This document shows, in pieces, positions 11,137 through 23,000 of a stretch of 64,000 nucleotides of DNA. Every line of letters starts with the position of its first letter. Position 1 is the stretch's first letter. The position numbers and the translations under genes were made by a program. Under the pieces are notes generated by a model. It saw nothing but the letters and a program-made list of their open reading frames with translations. It was not told where the DNA came from and made no database searches. This stretch comes from Astragalus membranaceus. Its lineage: Eukaryota > Streptophyta > Magnoliopsida > Fabales > Fabaceae. Location: contig CM076850.1 of assembly GCA_039519185.1 (NCBI GenBank), positions 86,162,270-86,226,269 on the forward strand. Reading direction: 5' to 3'.

Positions 11137-11985
11137 GTGTCAAAATGGATGGATCGGATGAAGATAGATTTGGATTATAATAGATGGATCGGACATCGGA
11201 GAAATCCATTTCCACATTTATATCCATTAAAATTTTACAAATAAAATTCAATCCAATCCATCAATTGACAAAAAAAGTCCATCCAACTGACGGCGGCGGT
11301 GGTCGGCGGCGGCTCTCCGACGGCGGTCACGACGGTTCTCCGGCTACCGACGGCGAATTTAAAAAAAAACAATTTCTGGAAAAAAAATATTTTTTTAAAA
11401 ACTGATTTTTTATAATTTTGCGTTTTTGAGAAACAAAATGAATATATTTCAGGTAATGTTTAAGTGCTTGCCATTGAAAAATTAAATAATAATTATTGAA
11501 TTTATACAATTTTGTGTTTCAATTTTCAATTTTTTTTCCTTTAGTAAGTGACAAGCACGATGTGTTTGTGTGGAAAGTGAGGTTGTCCTATAAGTACTTT
11601 TTCAAAGCTCTAGTTGGGATGTCTCTATGATAACTAAGTTAGAACTAGGATTTCAAAGAGAGTATAGAGAGAAAAGAATGATGACTTGTGTGTCAAACTT
11701 GAGATTTAAACCCCAGTTATATAGAGGAGATAGTTTTTAATTGAGCCCTCCTTATCTTAGGATGATAATGAAACTATGGAGATAAGGATTTTATCTTATC
11801 TTATTTCTAGTTTTTGGGTGCTTCCAAAGATAGGTGAAACACTTATTTCGCCTTTAAGTTTCATTCCAAGATATTTAAAGTCGGTTGCTTATCACCCTAA
11901 AAAAGTTCTGTTGGAAATGAGTTCGAGCTCTCTTTCAGATTGAAGGTCGATCCCATAGTTGAACTCTATGCTCAGATACATAGCT
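11134..11985. other. Intergenic DNA with a short GC-rich CGGCGG patch
   Basis: Around 11290-11355 a GGCGGCGG-type patch stands out, resembling in style the GC-rich core of the Harbinger element at 30586-31639. Together with the preceding TA run it may be a relic of a similar element. No ends were found and no gene is supported. Confidence 0.4.
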
Positions 11986-12553
11986 AGGGTGTTCAGTGGT
12001 TCAGGCAAATCCAAACCAACCCACAATCCAATCCAAACCAATTTATTTGGTTCGGATATTTTTCGTGTTCGGGTCAAACTTGAACAAATAACCAACTCAT
12101 ACTTGTTTGGTTCGGACAACGGATTTTAAAAAACAAAACCCTAAACCCGATACTTGTTTGTAATTTTAGAAGTACGGGATTTTATTTACTTAAATTTTTT
12201 ACCTTAATAATTTATGATCGAGCTGTAAAAATTTTATACTATGAATTGGAATACTATTAATAGATTTTAGTTTGATTCTATGGAATTTTTAAATTCTAGA
12301 CTTATTTTTGCTATTTAAATGTGTTGGAATATTACAAAAACAATGTTGCTTTTTTATATTTTAAAAAACTAATATATTAGTGAATGACCCATTAGCCTAA
12401 TCCGAACCAATCCGTCCAATATTGGTTTGGTTCGAATTTTGGATAAAAAAATATAAAATTCAAACCAACCCAAATCAAGTAATTATAATTGGTTCGGACA
12501 ACGGATTTGGTCAAATCCTATCCAAACCAACCCGCGAACACCCCTACATAGCA
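11978..12553. mobile_element. hAT-like non-autonomous element
   Basis: The element body (11986-12545, 560 bp) starts AGGGTGTTC and ends GAACACCCCT, a short inverted pair. The 8-bp flanks are ACATAGCT (11978-11985) and ACATAGCA (12546-12553), matching at 7 of 8 positions, as expected for a hAT target duplication that has aged. Internally, GGTTCGG and CCAAACCAA motifs recur subterminally in both orientations. No coding region remains. Confidence 0.7.
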
Positions 12554-12611
12554 CTGTGAGCTCGGTTTAGCCCGTTATGTACACCATGTGTTATTCTAAC
12601 TAGTAGCATAA

Positions 12612-14336
12612 AATTAAGGTTTAATTACTTTGTTGAACTCAAAACTATTTGAGAATTTTTAAATAAATTCCTGAAATAAAAAAATTTGTAACTAAATTAA
12701 TTTATTTAATTAGGTCATTCGGTTACATTGTAGTTAGTCAATTCTGACATGATATTAAAAATTTGTAAACAAGTCCATAAACTAATTGTCCTAAACTAAT
12801 CTAAATATATAAAAATTGGTGTTTATAAAAATAATAAAAAATAACGTGATATATTCAAGTCAAAACTAGGTCTACCAACAGTTTAATATATTAATTATTC
12901 ATAAGATACTAAAAATGATAAAAAAAAACATTTTTTTCTTGTAAATCGTAAAAAAAAGACATCAAAACAAAGTGTTACTTACCAAGTGGGTGTGGCACAA
13001 GTGGTAAGTTGGGGTTCGATTTCGGGCCGGTGTGTATGGAGAGACATCACTTAGGAGAGGTCACCTCTTAAATGAACTCCAGTACCTTGAGAGATTAGTC
13101 TCCACAGTCGCCGTGAAGGATACCCGGGTTTACCCAAAAAAAAGTGTTACTTTTATAAATAAAAGTAGAAGTGAATAAACAAGTATTGCTCAAATTTTTT
13201 TATCAAAAAAAAGCATTACTCAAATGTAATTAATACATTATAATATTATTAATTTTCGGTTCTTATAATTATTTAGATATTGCTTCAAAAAAATTATTTA
13301 GATATTATAATTTATATAATAAAATAATAAATAAAGATTTTTGTAACATCAAATATTTTTTTTATTTGATTAATCTAAAAACTATAATTGTATATATTAA
13401 AAGATACACCGGCAAAAGAAATTAATGATAAAAGCACCTAACAATATCTTATATATTTTTAATTATGTAAAAAATTAGCATTTAGAAAAATGGGTTATCA
13501 CATTTCTTGTAAGAGTTTTCTCTTATTTTGATAAAAAAAAATCTTTATCTTTATTATTTTACTCTAAATAAAAAAACATTATCTTTAAAATACATTTAAA
13601 TTATATTAATTTTTATTGTAATTCTTTTTCTGGTGGTTCGAACATGAAATTTATCAATTAAAATTAATGTATTTTTATATTTTATAACTTATATTTTTAA
13701 TTATAAATATATTATTTTAGATTTTTTTAGATATATATAACAATAAAAAAATCAATATTACGTAAATGACTCTTCAATTAAAAATTAAAGTTTTGTGATT
13801 ATAAAATATAATTATAGTTTTTCATCTAATCAAATAAGAGAATATTAAATATTCATATCATACTAGATAATAGATATTCAATCTATCACCTCTTTAAAAA
13901 ATAAACTTTGTTTATTATTTTATGATATAATCAAAGTTTACTATCAAAATAGTTTGGAAAAATAAAAAAAAAATCAATTCATTATTTACAAACATAACAA
14001 TTTATTCAAAATATTTGTTTATTACTTTTTATCCTTATTTACAACATAACAATTTATTTTGATTGTATTTTGGTTTTAATATTTTCAAGAAAAATATTAA
14101 TTTTTTTTAATTTTTATATTTTCAGAATAAAATAATATATCAAACTGTCGACAATCATTTTTTGGCTTAGTTTTGACTTGAATACATCGAATTATTTTTG
14201 ATTATTTTTCTAAGGATCAATTTTTATTATTTAAATTACTTTACAAATTTTTTACAGACTAATTTTATTTAGTATAGGGACTCATTTTAAAATTATTTAA
14301 TAGTTCAGGGACTTATAGACTAATTAAATTCAAGTT
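12612..14336. mobile_element. Large AT-rich TIR element (approximate ends)
   Basis: A stretch of about 270-300 bp at the left (from TTAAGGTTTAATTAC near 12614 to ATTCAAGTCAAAACTAGG near 12852) is present inverted at the right (CTTAGTTTTGACTTGAAT near 14166 to CAAGTTTAATTT near 14332). The interior is extremely AT-rich and non-coding, and contains the SINE at 12981-13140. Target duplication not resolved, so class is open. Confidence 0.5.
12969..13152 (+). mobile_element. tRNA-derived SINE, complete with 12-bp target duplication
   Basis: The body (12981-13140) has box A-like GTGGCACAAGTGGTAAG and box B-like GGGTTCGATTTCGGG, followed by a family-specific part (CCGGTGTGTATGGAGAGACA, GATTAGTCTCCACAGTCGCC) and a short A-rich end. 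It is flanked by AAAGTGTTACTT at 12969-12980 and 13141-13152, a perfect 12-bp duplication. A related copy lies at about 18452-18625. It sits inside the AT-rich TIR element. Confidence 0.85.
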
Positions 14337-14548
14337 TAATTTTTTTGAAAAATATAAATACTTTTTTATTGTATATATTGTATTTTCAAAGACATTAAAA
14401 CTATTAAACAAATGCGTTACAATGTTTAGAATGGATTGATGATATTTTCCAATTTCATTAACTAACCCGCATTTCAACTTCAAATTAAACATGAGACAAT
14501 GGTTGATGTAATTGTATTTTTGGCTATTGAACTGCATTTGTATGTTAG

Positions 14549-14804
14549 TGTGAAGACGTAGAAGGGATGGAGAAAAAGTTGAAGGAAATGAATGTGAAGT
14601 ACAAGAAAAGGACTTTGGATGCTGAAGATGGATTAAAGATGGATCAAATATTTTTCAACGACCCAGATGGATTCATGGTAGAATTGCAACTGTGAGAATC
14701 TAAAACTCATTCAAGCTGGTTCACGAGGCAAGATAAAGTTGCCAATGGATCGCCACACCCCACCTGTGGAAACAAATCAGAATGATCATGATAATGCAAA
14801 ATAA
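14549..14804 (+). pseudogene. Glyoxalase I family last-exon fragment
   Basis: After an acceptor-like TTAG the frame reads CEDVEGMEKKLKEMNVKYKK, then MDQIFFNDPDGFMVE, the conserved C-terminal part of plant glyoxalase I/lactoylglutathione-lyase-like proteins (vicinal oxygen chelate fold). Near 14682-14686 about two bases are missing. Reading on in the shifted frame restores CNCENLKLIQAG and a tail ending at TAA 14802-14804. No upstream exon (metal-binding first half) was found. It is therefore a dead single-exon fragment, probably moved here at DNA level since the splice acceptor is kept. Confidence 0.7.
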
Positions 14805-15686
14805 GTTTTTCCAAATATATAGTTTGTCTTCATTTTGAGGTTATTATTGTATTTTAGATTGGAGAACACCCTTCTATCACGAGCTTCACATGGTTGCTTC
14901 ATTAGCTAGAGTGTGTTTGGACATTTACGTTAAGTTTTGAAATTTTATTGTTGAAAACAAGCAAACAAAAGCAGTATCTATAAAATGTTTTTCTAGTTAT
15001 AGAAGCTCTATTTATCTATATAATATACTATGTACTATTGTTTGTAGGAAGTTAATATTGGTAGGATTTATAAAACACCATAAATAAAAATATCATAAAG
15101 CTAGATGACATTATCTTTACACATGAGTTGATTTACCCCAACTACACACTTCCACTCTCTTCCGCGAATAGTCTTTTGGACGAAGTAAATAAAGCATTTA
15201 ACGAATTAGAGTCAACTGAGCAACCTGCCTGTTTTTTTGTCAAAACACCGGTGCAAAATCAGGAAAAGAATTGTACTTCTAAAGTCGAACTCTGAATATC
15301 CGACTTAAAAGTAGATGCGGTGGCAAACTTGTAATTAAGATGAAAAAATTATCTGGCGCGCATCTTTTTAAATCGATGTGGAAATGATACATTACTTTAA
15401 ATGTTAAGTCGGGTATGAGAATCCACCCGGTGTTATCTCTGTTTAATTGTTTTGTTTGGGTCTTTTTGGCCCTCCTTCTTTCAAAAAAAAATGTTTAGAT
15501 TAAAAATCTACTCTAATCTACTCTAATATAATAAAAACACATGCTAGCAATTTTACATTTTTAGAAATCTTCAAATTTTGCCATCTATTAAAAAATGGGG
15601 GTAAAATTGTAAATGCATCAATAAAAGACAAAAACATTCAGCTTTTGGCAGCCTTTCTTAAAAAAAAAAAAATATTTTCTGTCGCA
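14805..15686. other. Intergenic DNA, no gene recognised
   Basis: AT-rich, with no recognisable domain, RNA gene or repeat ends. Confidence 0.5.
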
Positions 15687-16681
15687 CACTACAAAAAAAA
15701 ACATGAATTAGCGACGGATTTTAGCGACGGATAAAAAAACATGAATTAGCGACGGATTTTAGCGACGGATTGGAAATCCGTCGCTAAAATCAAAATTAGC
15801 GACGGAAATTCACAAAATTAGCGACGGATTGAAAACAAGGTATTTAGCGACGGAAATATTAGCGACGGATTTAACATGGCACGAAAATTGAAAAAAAAAA
15901 ATTGAATTGGCGACGGAAATCCGTCGCTAATCTTTAGAAAATTGTGCCGCTGACCGTTGCAGTTGATTTGACACGTGACCAGAGTTAGCGAGGGAAATCT
16001 GTCGCTAAATCCGTCGCTAACTGTTAATTTTTTTTTATAAACCCGAATTCTTTCTTTCCTCTTTCATTTCTTCCTCTTCCTCTTTCATTTCTTCCTCTTC
16101 TCCGTTTTTTTTCCTCTTCCCCTTTCATTTCTTCCTCTTCCTCTTTCATTTCTTCTTACCACCACCACCATCATCTTCTCCCTTCAACACCACACCACCA
16201 CCACCACCACCACACCATCCTCTTTCATTTCTTTCTCTTCCTCTTTCACTTCTTTTCCTTCTCCATTTTCCTCTTCCTCTTTCATTTCTTCTTACCACCA
16301 CCATCATCATCTTTTCCCTTCAACACCACACCATCCTCTTTCATTTCTTCCTCTTCCTCTTTCATTTCTTTTCCTTCTCCATTTTCCTCTTCCTCTTTCA
16401 TTTCTTCTTACCACCACCATCATCATCTTCTCCCTTCAACACCACACCACCAGCATCACCACCACACCATCCTCTTTCATTTCTTTTCCTTCTCCATTTT
16501 CCTCTTCCTCTTTCATTTTTTCTTACCACCACCACCACCATTATCTTCTCCCTTCAACACCACACCATTTTTTTCTTCCCTTATCTCCCCAACCCCTAAT
16601 CTCTCTCTCTCTCTCTATCTGAGAATAGCTTTTTTTTAAAAAAAACATGAGGTTAGCGATGGATTTTAGCGACGGAAGGGG
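15687..16681. mobile_element. CACTA-type element end with GCGACGG subterminal repeats, truncated
   Basis: Starts CACTACAAAAAAAA at 15687, followed by at least ten copies of TTAGCGACGG or its inverse CCGTCGCTAA up to about 16020, and again at 16653-16676 (TTAGCGATGG, TTAGCGACGG). CACTA termini with dense subterminal repeats are the mark of En/Spm-type transposons. The expected right end (TAGTG) was not found; the element is cut at 16682 by an LTR. No transposase is present. Confidence 0.7.
16050..16570 (+). repeat. CT/ACC-rich minisatellite
   Basis: Four imperfect copies of a 115-135-bp unit. Each has CTCTTTCATTTCTTCTTACC, CACCACCA variants and CTTCTCCCTTCAACACCACA, beginning near 16145, 16277, 16391 and 16509. 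It lies between the two clusters of GCGACGG repeats, so it belongs to the CACTA-like element. Confidence 0.8.
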
Positions 16682-18451
16682 TGTTACACTAGCCATCCTA
16701 GGAGAGAGCGCGGCCGCTGCACACATTGCATACCTAGGGATGAGTGCCACTTTTCTATTTATAGTGAGTGACATCTCCAAACATATTTGGCTAATGGGTC
16801 ATACCCAGAAAAAGTGTTGGCCCAGCCCAAAATTAATTAAACAATTTAATTAATTCTTGACTATTAATTAGATTAAATCATATTTAATCTAATCAATTAA
16901 TTTCCTTATTTAATTAATTAAATCAAATTCAATTGAATAAATATGAGTGTCAATTTATTTAAATCATATTTAACTATAAATCAACATCTGATTAATTAAA
17001 TCATATTTAATTTAATCATACGTCTCGACATACTTTGCTCTATGTGTGTGACCCTTATAGGTTCTCATTGACATGGCAATAATATTTATATTATATTTAA
17101 TCTAAATATAATATTTCATATTAAAGCAAAGAGCGGTGTCTAGCAACACATCATTGCTACCCAGGTCATGAGAAAATCGGTGACCAGATTTTAACCTTTC
17201 CACGACCGTAACTTATCGTGCAGTAATTGTCCCTTCGTCCAAATGTCTAATTAAACGCAAGTCATAATATGTGTCATACTTGCAAAGTCCAATTATTTAT
17301 TTATCGATCCCCAAGTAGACACGTAAATAACAATGAACACAATATCACATATTGGTCCATTAGCATGGCCATGCATTTCCACGGTCTCACTCTATCGATA
17401 GGCCCAAGACATAAGTCCTGTTATGTAGGAGGGACGAATCCTATCTACATCACTCACACCCCTCCACATGGTTCATTGCAGACCCAATAACCATCTTTAT
17501 GATTGTCCTGTTACTGACAACGTTTGATGGCTTTGAAGTCTACAACTTCACATGTAGGGATCGTAGTGACTTCAAGTCGAAGGACTACTCACAATGGTCG
17601 CATGAGAATCGCTAATGACACTTACATAACAATTATGTAGCATTCTCATGGTGGGTCAATCCAATATAAATATTAGGCTTAAACGTCATTTACCCCCTGC
17701 AAATATAACGTTTATCCATTTACCCCCTGCAAAAAAAAACTTCTAAAACAAACCCTGCAAAATGTAACTGTATCCAGTTACCCCCTGCTGTTAGTTTTGG
17801 CTAACAGCGTTAATATTTGCAGGGAGGTAACTAGAAACACTTAATATTTGCAGGGGGTAACTACCACCCACTTAATATTTGCAGGGGGTAAATAGAAACA
17901 CTTAATATTTGCAAGGGGTTAACTACATCCCAAATGTCAGCCAAGTCAGCCTAGACTTAACGTTGTTAGCCAAAACTAACAGCAGGGGGTAACTGGATAC
18001 AATTACATTTTGCAGGGTTTGTTTTAAAAGTTTTTTTTTGCAGGGGGTTAAATGGATAAACGTGATATTTACAGGGGGGTAAATGATATTTAAGCCTAAA
18101 TATTACTCCTAATATTTATACTTGTGTTATGATTCAATATCTCCATATCCATGACCCGTGAGATGCGGTCATCAATCATCAACACAATAGCCTCTATGCA
18201 TTATTGTTGTCCTTGTTAACAATAATACTTCGACTACAGATACTTCAAGAATAGCATTCTATAGTTCAATAGGGTCTCACGATCAAATCACATTTGATGC
18301 TCCATTAAACAAACTGTCTATTCTAAGGACTTTATTATGATATACTCTTATAATATAATAAATAATGCCTTACACATATATCAAATATATGACATAAAAC
18401 CATGATACAAATAATAATCTATTCAAAATAGAGTGGCCACTAGGGCTTACA
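16682..18451 (-). mobile_element. Solo LTR of a Ty1/copia-like element, minus orientation
   Basis: On the minus strand it begins TGTAAGCCCTAGTGGCCACT (from 18451) and ends GGCTAGTGTAACA (16682), giving TG...CA termini. A TATA box CTATAAATA is seen on the minus strand near 16757-16766. Removing the nested MULE MITE leaves about 1.34 kb of non-coding sequence, a plausible large copia LTR. No internal region, PBS or second LTR is adjacent. The flanking 5-mers (AGGGG and CCAAT) do not match, so either one side was rearranged or the limits are slightly off. Confidence 0.55.
17667..18105. mobile_element. MULE-type foldback MITE, copy 2, nested in the solo LTR
   Basis: The body is 17676-18096 (421 bp), flanked by a perfect 9-bp duplication TAAATATTA (17667-17675 and 18097-18105). 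It has the same GGCTTAAA...TTTAAGCC termini, 140-bp arms and central tandem units as copy 1 at 2492-2913. By eye the two copies are well over 90% alike. Insertion into the LTR shows it moved after that LTR arrived. Confidence 0.88.
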
Positions 18452-18660
18452 CCAATAGTAGATACTTGGGTCCCTTAACCATTTGGTCCTGGGTTCGATC
18501 CCCGGCCGGTGCGTATGGAAAAACATTTGTTGGGAGAGGTCAACCACTTAAATGGATCTCCGATACCTCGAAGGATTAGTCTCCACAGTCGCCGTGGAGA
18601 ATACATTGGTTTACCAAAAAAAAAATTAATCATTTTTTTACAACGGTAAAATTAATCATT
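18452..18660 (+). mobile_element. tRNA-derived SINE, second copy
   Basis: Carries GGGTTCGATCCCCGGCCGGT (box B region), GTATGGAAAAACA, AATGGATCTCCGATACCTCG and GATTAGTCTCCACAGTCGCC, in the same order as the SINE at 12981-13140, then a run of A. The 5' part is less similar and abuts the solo LTR end. ATTAATCATTTT occurs twice after the tail; no clear flanking duplication. Confidence 0.7.
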
Positions 18661-18779
18661 TTAACCACTATCTATTGTCAAAAAAAGACGTACCTCTAAC
18701 AAAAATTTAAAATTATTATTTTTCAAAAAATTGAATTATTAAATTAATATTATACTCAATAATTAAATAATCTAAAGTT

Positions 18780-19470
18780 TACTATTTACTATAATCTCTC
18801 TATTAAAATCAATGAATTTAACCACTAAGAATTGTAAAAAGAAACTTTAAACATTACCAAAAATTACAAAATAACATTTTTATAATTAAATAAATATGAT
18901 TAAATTAATATTAAATTATATAGAAGAAAAAATCATAACACGTGGCAACGGGGGCGACAACGTGAGACTCGCAATGAGATTGACATTGAGAGCGGCAACA
19001 GGAACGGGAGTGAGAACGAGAGAAGCAATGAGAGCACCAAGAGCGCCAACGGGGGTGCATATTTTACCTTAAATCTCATTTTCTTTTTTCTTCATTTTTA
19101 CTTCATCTAAATTTTTTTATTTACTACAATCTCTCTATTAAAACTATTAAAATCAATCAATTTAACCACTAAGAATTGTAAAAAAAAAAAAATTTAACCA
19201 TTACCAAATATTACAAAATAACTTACTTATAATTAAACGAATATGATTTAACTAATATTAAATCATATTGAAAAATATGAGTTAACATGTGGCAACAGGA
19301 GCGGCAACGAGAGACTAGCGATGAGATCAGCAATGAGAGCGGCAACAAGAGAGGTAACGAGAGCGCCAACGGGAGTGCCAACGGGAGGGCCAACGGAAGA
19401 GCCAACGGGGATGCATATTTTACCTAAAATCTCATTTTCCTTTTTCTTCATTTTTCCTCCGACTTTTTTT
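18780..19470 (+). repeat. Imperfect tandem duplication, unit about 340 bp
   Basis: The block beginning TACTATAATCTCTCTATTAA (about 18787) recurs from about 19124 (TACTACAATCTCTCTATTAA), and both copies continue through AACCACTAAGAATTGTAAAA, a purine-rich minisatellite (GGCAACGAGAG, GCCAACGGGAG units), GCATATTTTACC and CTCATTTTC. The minus frame over the minisatellite gives a meaningless LPLALPLA repeat. Confidence 0.75.
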
Positions 19471-19680
19471 AAACTTTTTCAAACACAATTATTTTAATAA
19501 ATTTGAAAATATAGTCTTTTATCAAGTTATTCCCTTTTTTTATTTTTATTTTGACCAAATCCCTGAAACCCTTCCATCGCTCTCTCCCCCAACCTTACTC
19601 TCGTCCTCGCTAGCCCTCTCCCCACCGTCTCGGCGTCGCTGCCGTCTCAGTCTCTGATAGTCTATGTATCCACTCAATTC
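19471..19680 (+). other. Left flank of the Ty3 insertion
   Basis: AT-rich then CT-rich sequence (CGCTCTCTCCCCCAACC, GTCTCGGCGTCGCTGCCG) that could be a leader of the broken DHHA2-like gene resuming at 24656. Inference only. Confidence 0.3.
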
Positions 19681-19995
19681 TGTCACGATTTCACTAGTGA
19701 CACAATTGTTGCATTTACATTTTATTAGCTAAGTTTCATTTTTTACCATTTACTTGAAGTGTGCCTTGCACATGCTATTGAAAACGAATTCACACCATTA
19801 TTAGATGAATGAATGGAATGTGATATGCACGATCATTGTAAATCACATCGGAATTATATTCCTTCTCTCTCTTTGCTCATCTTCTCCAATTTACTCTCGA
19901 TACTAGATATCCGTTAGCTATTCTATTCTCAGGTTTCCATAGCTAGTGGTTGTTGGATTTTATCGGTTGATCCCTAGAATCCAAATCCCGTTACA
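19681..19995 (+). repeat. 5' LTR of the Ty3 element
   Basis: 315 bp, TGTCACGATTTCACTAGTGA to CCCGTTACA. The start holds the palindrome TCACTAGTGA. Confidence 0.9.
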
Positions 19996-20024
19996 ATTGG
20001 TATCAAAGCATCCTTCCTGGTGCT

Positions 20025-23000
20025 TTGAAATTGCTTCTGATGCCTTCAGGCACACGCTCTACAACTACGATCGCTGAGTTGGACAAGAAGCATGATGACA
20101 AGCATGCTGAACTGAGTGCGCGAATGGAGCAAATGCTCGCTGGAATGGAAGAAATGCGCACGATGATGCGTGAACGAGCTAATTTTGAGGTTTCAGTTCA
20201 ATCTGTAAACAACGGATCACCGCGTAATCGTGGAGCTTCAGATGGTAACGGATCTACGAGTTTGTATGCCACGATGATCTCTAAGGTAGATTTCCCCAAA
20301 TTTGATGGTCGCAATGTGAAGGAATGGTTGTATCGCTGTGATCAATTCTTCCGTCTTGACGAAATGCCGCCAGAGAACATGGTGAGGCTCGCTTCGATTC
20401 ACATGGAAGGTCTAGCTCTCCAATGGGATCTCAACTACATTCGGCGCAAATTTGATATCTATCCACCATGGTCTCAATACGTGATTGACATCGGTACTCG
20501 GTTTGGTGATGCTTACGAAGACCCACTCTCAACTCTGATTCAAGTCAAGCACACAGGCAAGGTTCAGGAGTACATAGACGCGTTTGAGCATGCTCAAACT
20601 CAGGTATCTCTCTTACCCGAACATGCTCTTAGTATTTTTTGTCTGGATTGAAACAGAATACGCAAATGCAAGTGCAAATGTTTAATCCCACTGATATTGC
20701 TCATGCTGCAAACCTGGCTCGCTTGTATGAGTCCTCAAAAACCCCTATTCTTCGCGCTAACCAAAACCAGCCTAATTTCCCCAAAACCACAAACACAAAC
20801 CACAATTCAACACTTAACCCGAAACCACCCATAAACCAGAGCCAAATAGCCAACCAAAACCCAAGAACAACCAATTTTAAGCCTGCTGGTCCTTTTACTA
20901 CTGCTCAGATGGAGGAAAGGAAGACCAAGGGGCTGTGTATGTATTGTGAAGATCCCTTTACACCTGCTCACCAGCTCAAACATAGAAGGGAACAAATTTT
21001 CATGTTAGAAGCTGATGGTGATAGTGATGAGGGTGAGGAAGTTGAGAATTCCAGTGAGGCAAGTGGAGGTACCACACAAACTGAGAGCCCTAAACTTTCC
21101 CTAAATGCCCTGTGTGGTACGCCTAATCACCAAACTATGAGAGTCACTGGAATGTATATTAAGAGATTGTTGCAGATCCTTATTGACAGTGGAAGCACTC
21201 ACAACTTCCTTGACTTAGATGCTACCAAAAGACTAGGGTGCAAGCTTGAGCCAATCAAACCAATGTCTGTTACTGCTGGTGGAGGTAGCAAAATTGCAGC
21301 CATGTACATTGTTAGAGGCTTCACCTGGCAATTGCAGCAATGTACATTTACCTGTGATGTATATGTATTACCTATTGTCTGCTGTGATTTGATCCTTGTT
21401 TGGGATTTTGCTCAATTACAAATGGAGTTTAATGTCAATGGCAAGAAGTGTTTGTTGAGAAGTGCCAAGACACCATCTAGCAAGTTGATCAACAGCAAGA
21501 AATTCACTCAATCCCTCAACTCAGAAGCTGAGATATGTTTCCTGTATCTGAACCAGGACACTCCTACCTTGACAGTGCCTAAGGTTCAACTGTTGTCCTT
21601 AGGGACACAATCTCCTGAGCTACCAGTGGAGATACAAGATCTGTTAGTTGATTTTGAGGATGTTTTCACTAAGCCAACTGATTTACCACCAAGAAGGCCT
21701 GTATTTGACCATAAAATACCACTCAAAGAAGATATTATACCCTTCAATCTTCGCCCTTATAGATATTCTATTGTTCAAAAGGATGTTGTTGACAAACTAG
21801 TCTCTGATATGCTTGATCAGGGTATCATAAGGCATAACAACAACCCTTATGCCTCACCTGCTGTTCTGGTTAGAAAGAAGGATGGATCGTGGCGCCTCTA
21901 TGTTGATTACAGAAGACTTAACAAGCACACTGTTAAAGAAAGATATCCTATCCCACTCATTGAGGATTTGATGGATGAGTTGGGCTCTGCTACACTGTTT
22001 TCTAAATTGGATCTCAGGTCTGGTTTTAATCAATTGAGAATTGAAGAAGGTGATGAATTTAAGACAGCATTCAAGACTCATGGGGGACATTTTGAGTACC
22101 TTGTGATGCCCTTTGGGCTCACAAATGCTCCAATATCATTTCAGGCACTAATGAATTACATTTTCACTCCTTTTCTCAGAAAGTTTGTGATAGTATTTTT
22201 TGATGATATCTTAGTGTATAGCCCTACACTTGAAACCCATGTTGAACCCTTGAGACAAGTGTTTATGACTATCAGAAATCACCAGCTATTCCTCAAGAAA
22301 CAAAAGTGCCATTTTGCTACATCTAACGTGGAGTACCTGGGTCACTTCATCTCTCAAGGGCAAGTTTCAACTGATCCTTCAAAGATACAAGCAGTTAAGA
22401 ACTGGCCTGTTCCTACAAATCTCAAGCAATTGAGGGGATTCTTGGGTTTGTCTGGCTATTACAGAAGGTTTGTAAGGGATTATGGCAAGATTTCCATGCC
22501 ACTTACTGATCTACTGAAGAAGGATAACTTTGCTTGGAGTGAACAGGCTACCATCTCCTTTAATCAACTGAAGGATTCTCTTATTTCCTCACATGTTCTG
22601 GCACTGCCAGATTTTTCTAAGACATTTGTTGTCAAAACAGATGCCTCGGGAAAGGGTATAGGTGCTGTCTTGATGCAAGAGCACCATTCGATTGCCTATA
22701 TCAGCAAGTCCCTTGGGCCAAGGCAACAGTCTATGTCTGTGTACGAGAGAGAGCTACTAGCTATTGTGTATGCAGTGCAGAAATGGGAAGCATATTTGTC
22801 TCATAGGCCGTTTATCATCAAGTCAGATCAGAAGAATATTAAGTACCTTCTAGATCAGAAGCTGAATACACCTTTTCAACAGGTGTGGATGTCCAAATTG
22901 ATGGGATTCGATTTTGAAATTCGATACAAGACAAGTTCTTCAAATGGGGCTGCTGATGCATTGTCTAGGCAGAGTGGAGCTGAACTGCTGCCAATGCTAC

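Noticed and set aside
10914..11251. Open frames of IYIYIY residues on both strands
   Set aside because: Produced by the (TA)n microsatellite at 11066-11133; no coding meaning.
15687..16030. CRISPR-like array of repeated GCGACGG units
   Set aside because: Units occur in both orientations with irregular spacing in a plant genome; they are CACTA subterminal repeats.
12969..18660. tRNA genes suggested by GGTTCGATCC and TGGCNNAGTGG-like motifs
   Set aside because: Box A and B are present but no cloverleaf can be drawn, and tails and target duplications show SINEs instead.
19223..19451. Frames with LPLALPLA or VGTPVGA repeats
   Set aside because: Translation of a GGCAACGAGAG-type minisatellite inside a tandem duplication.
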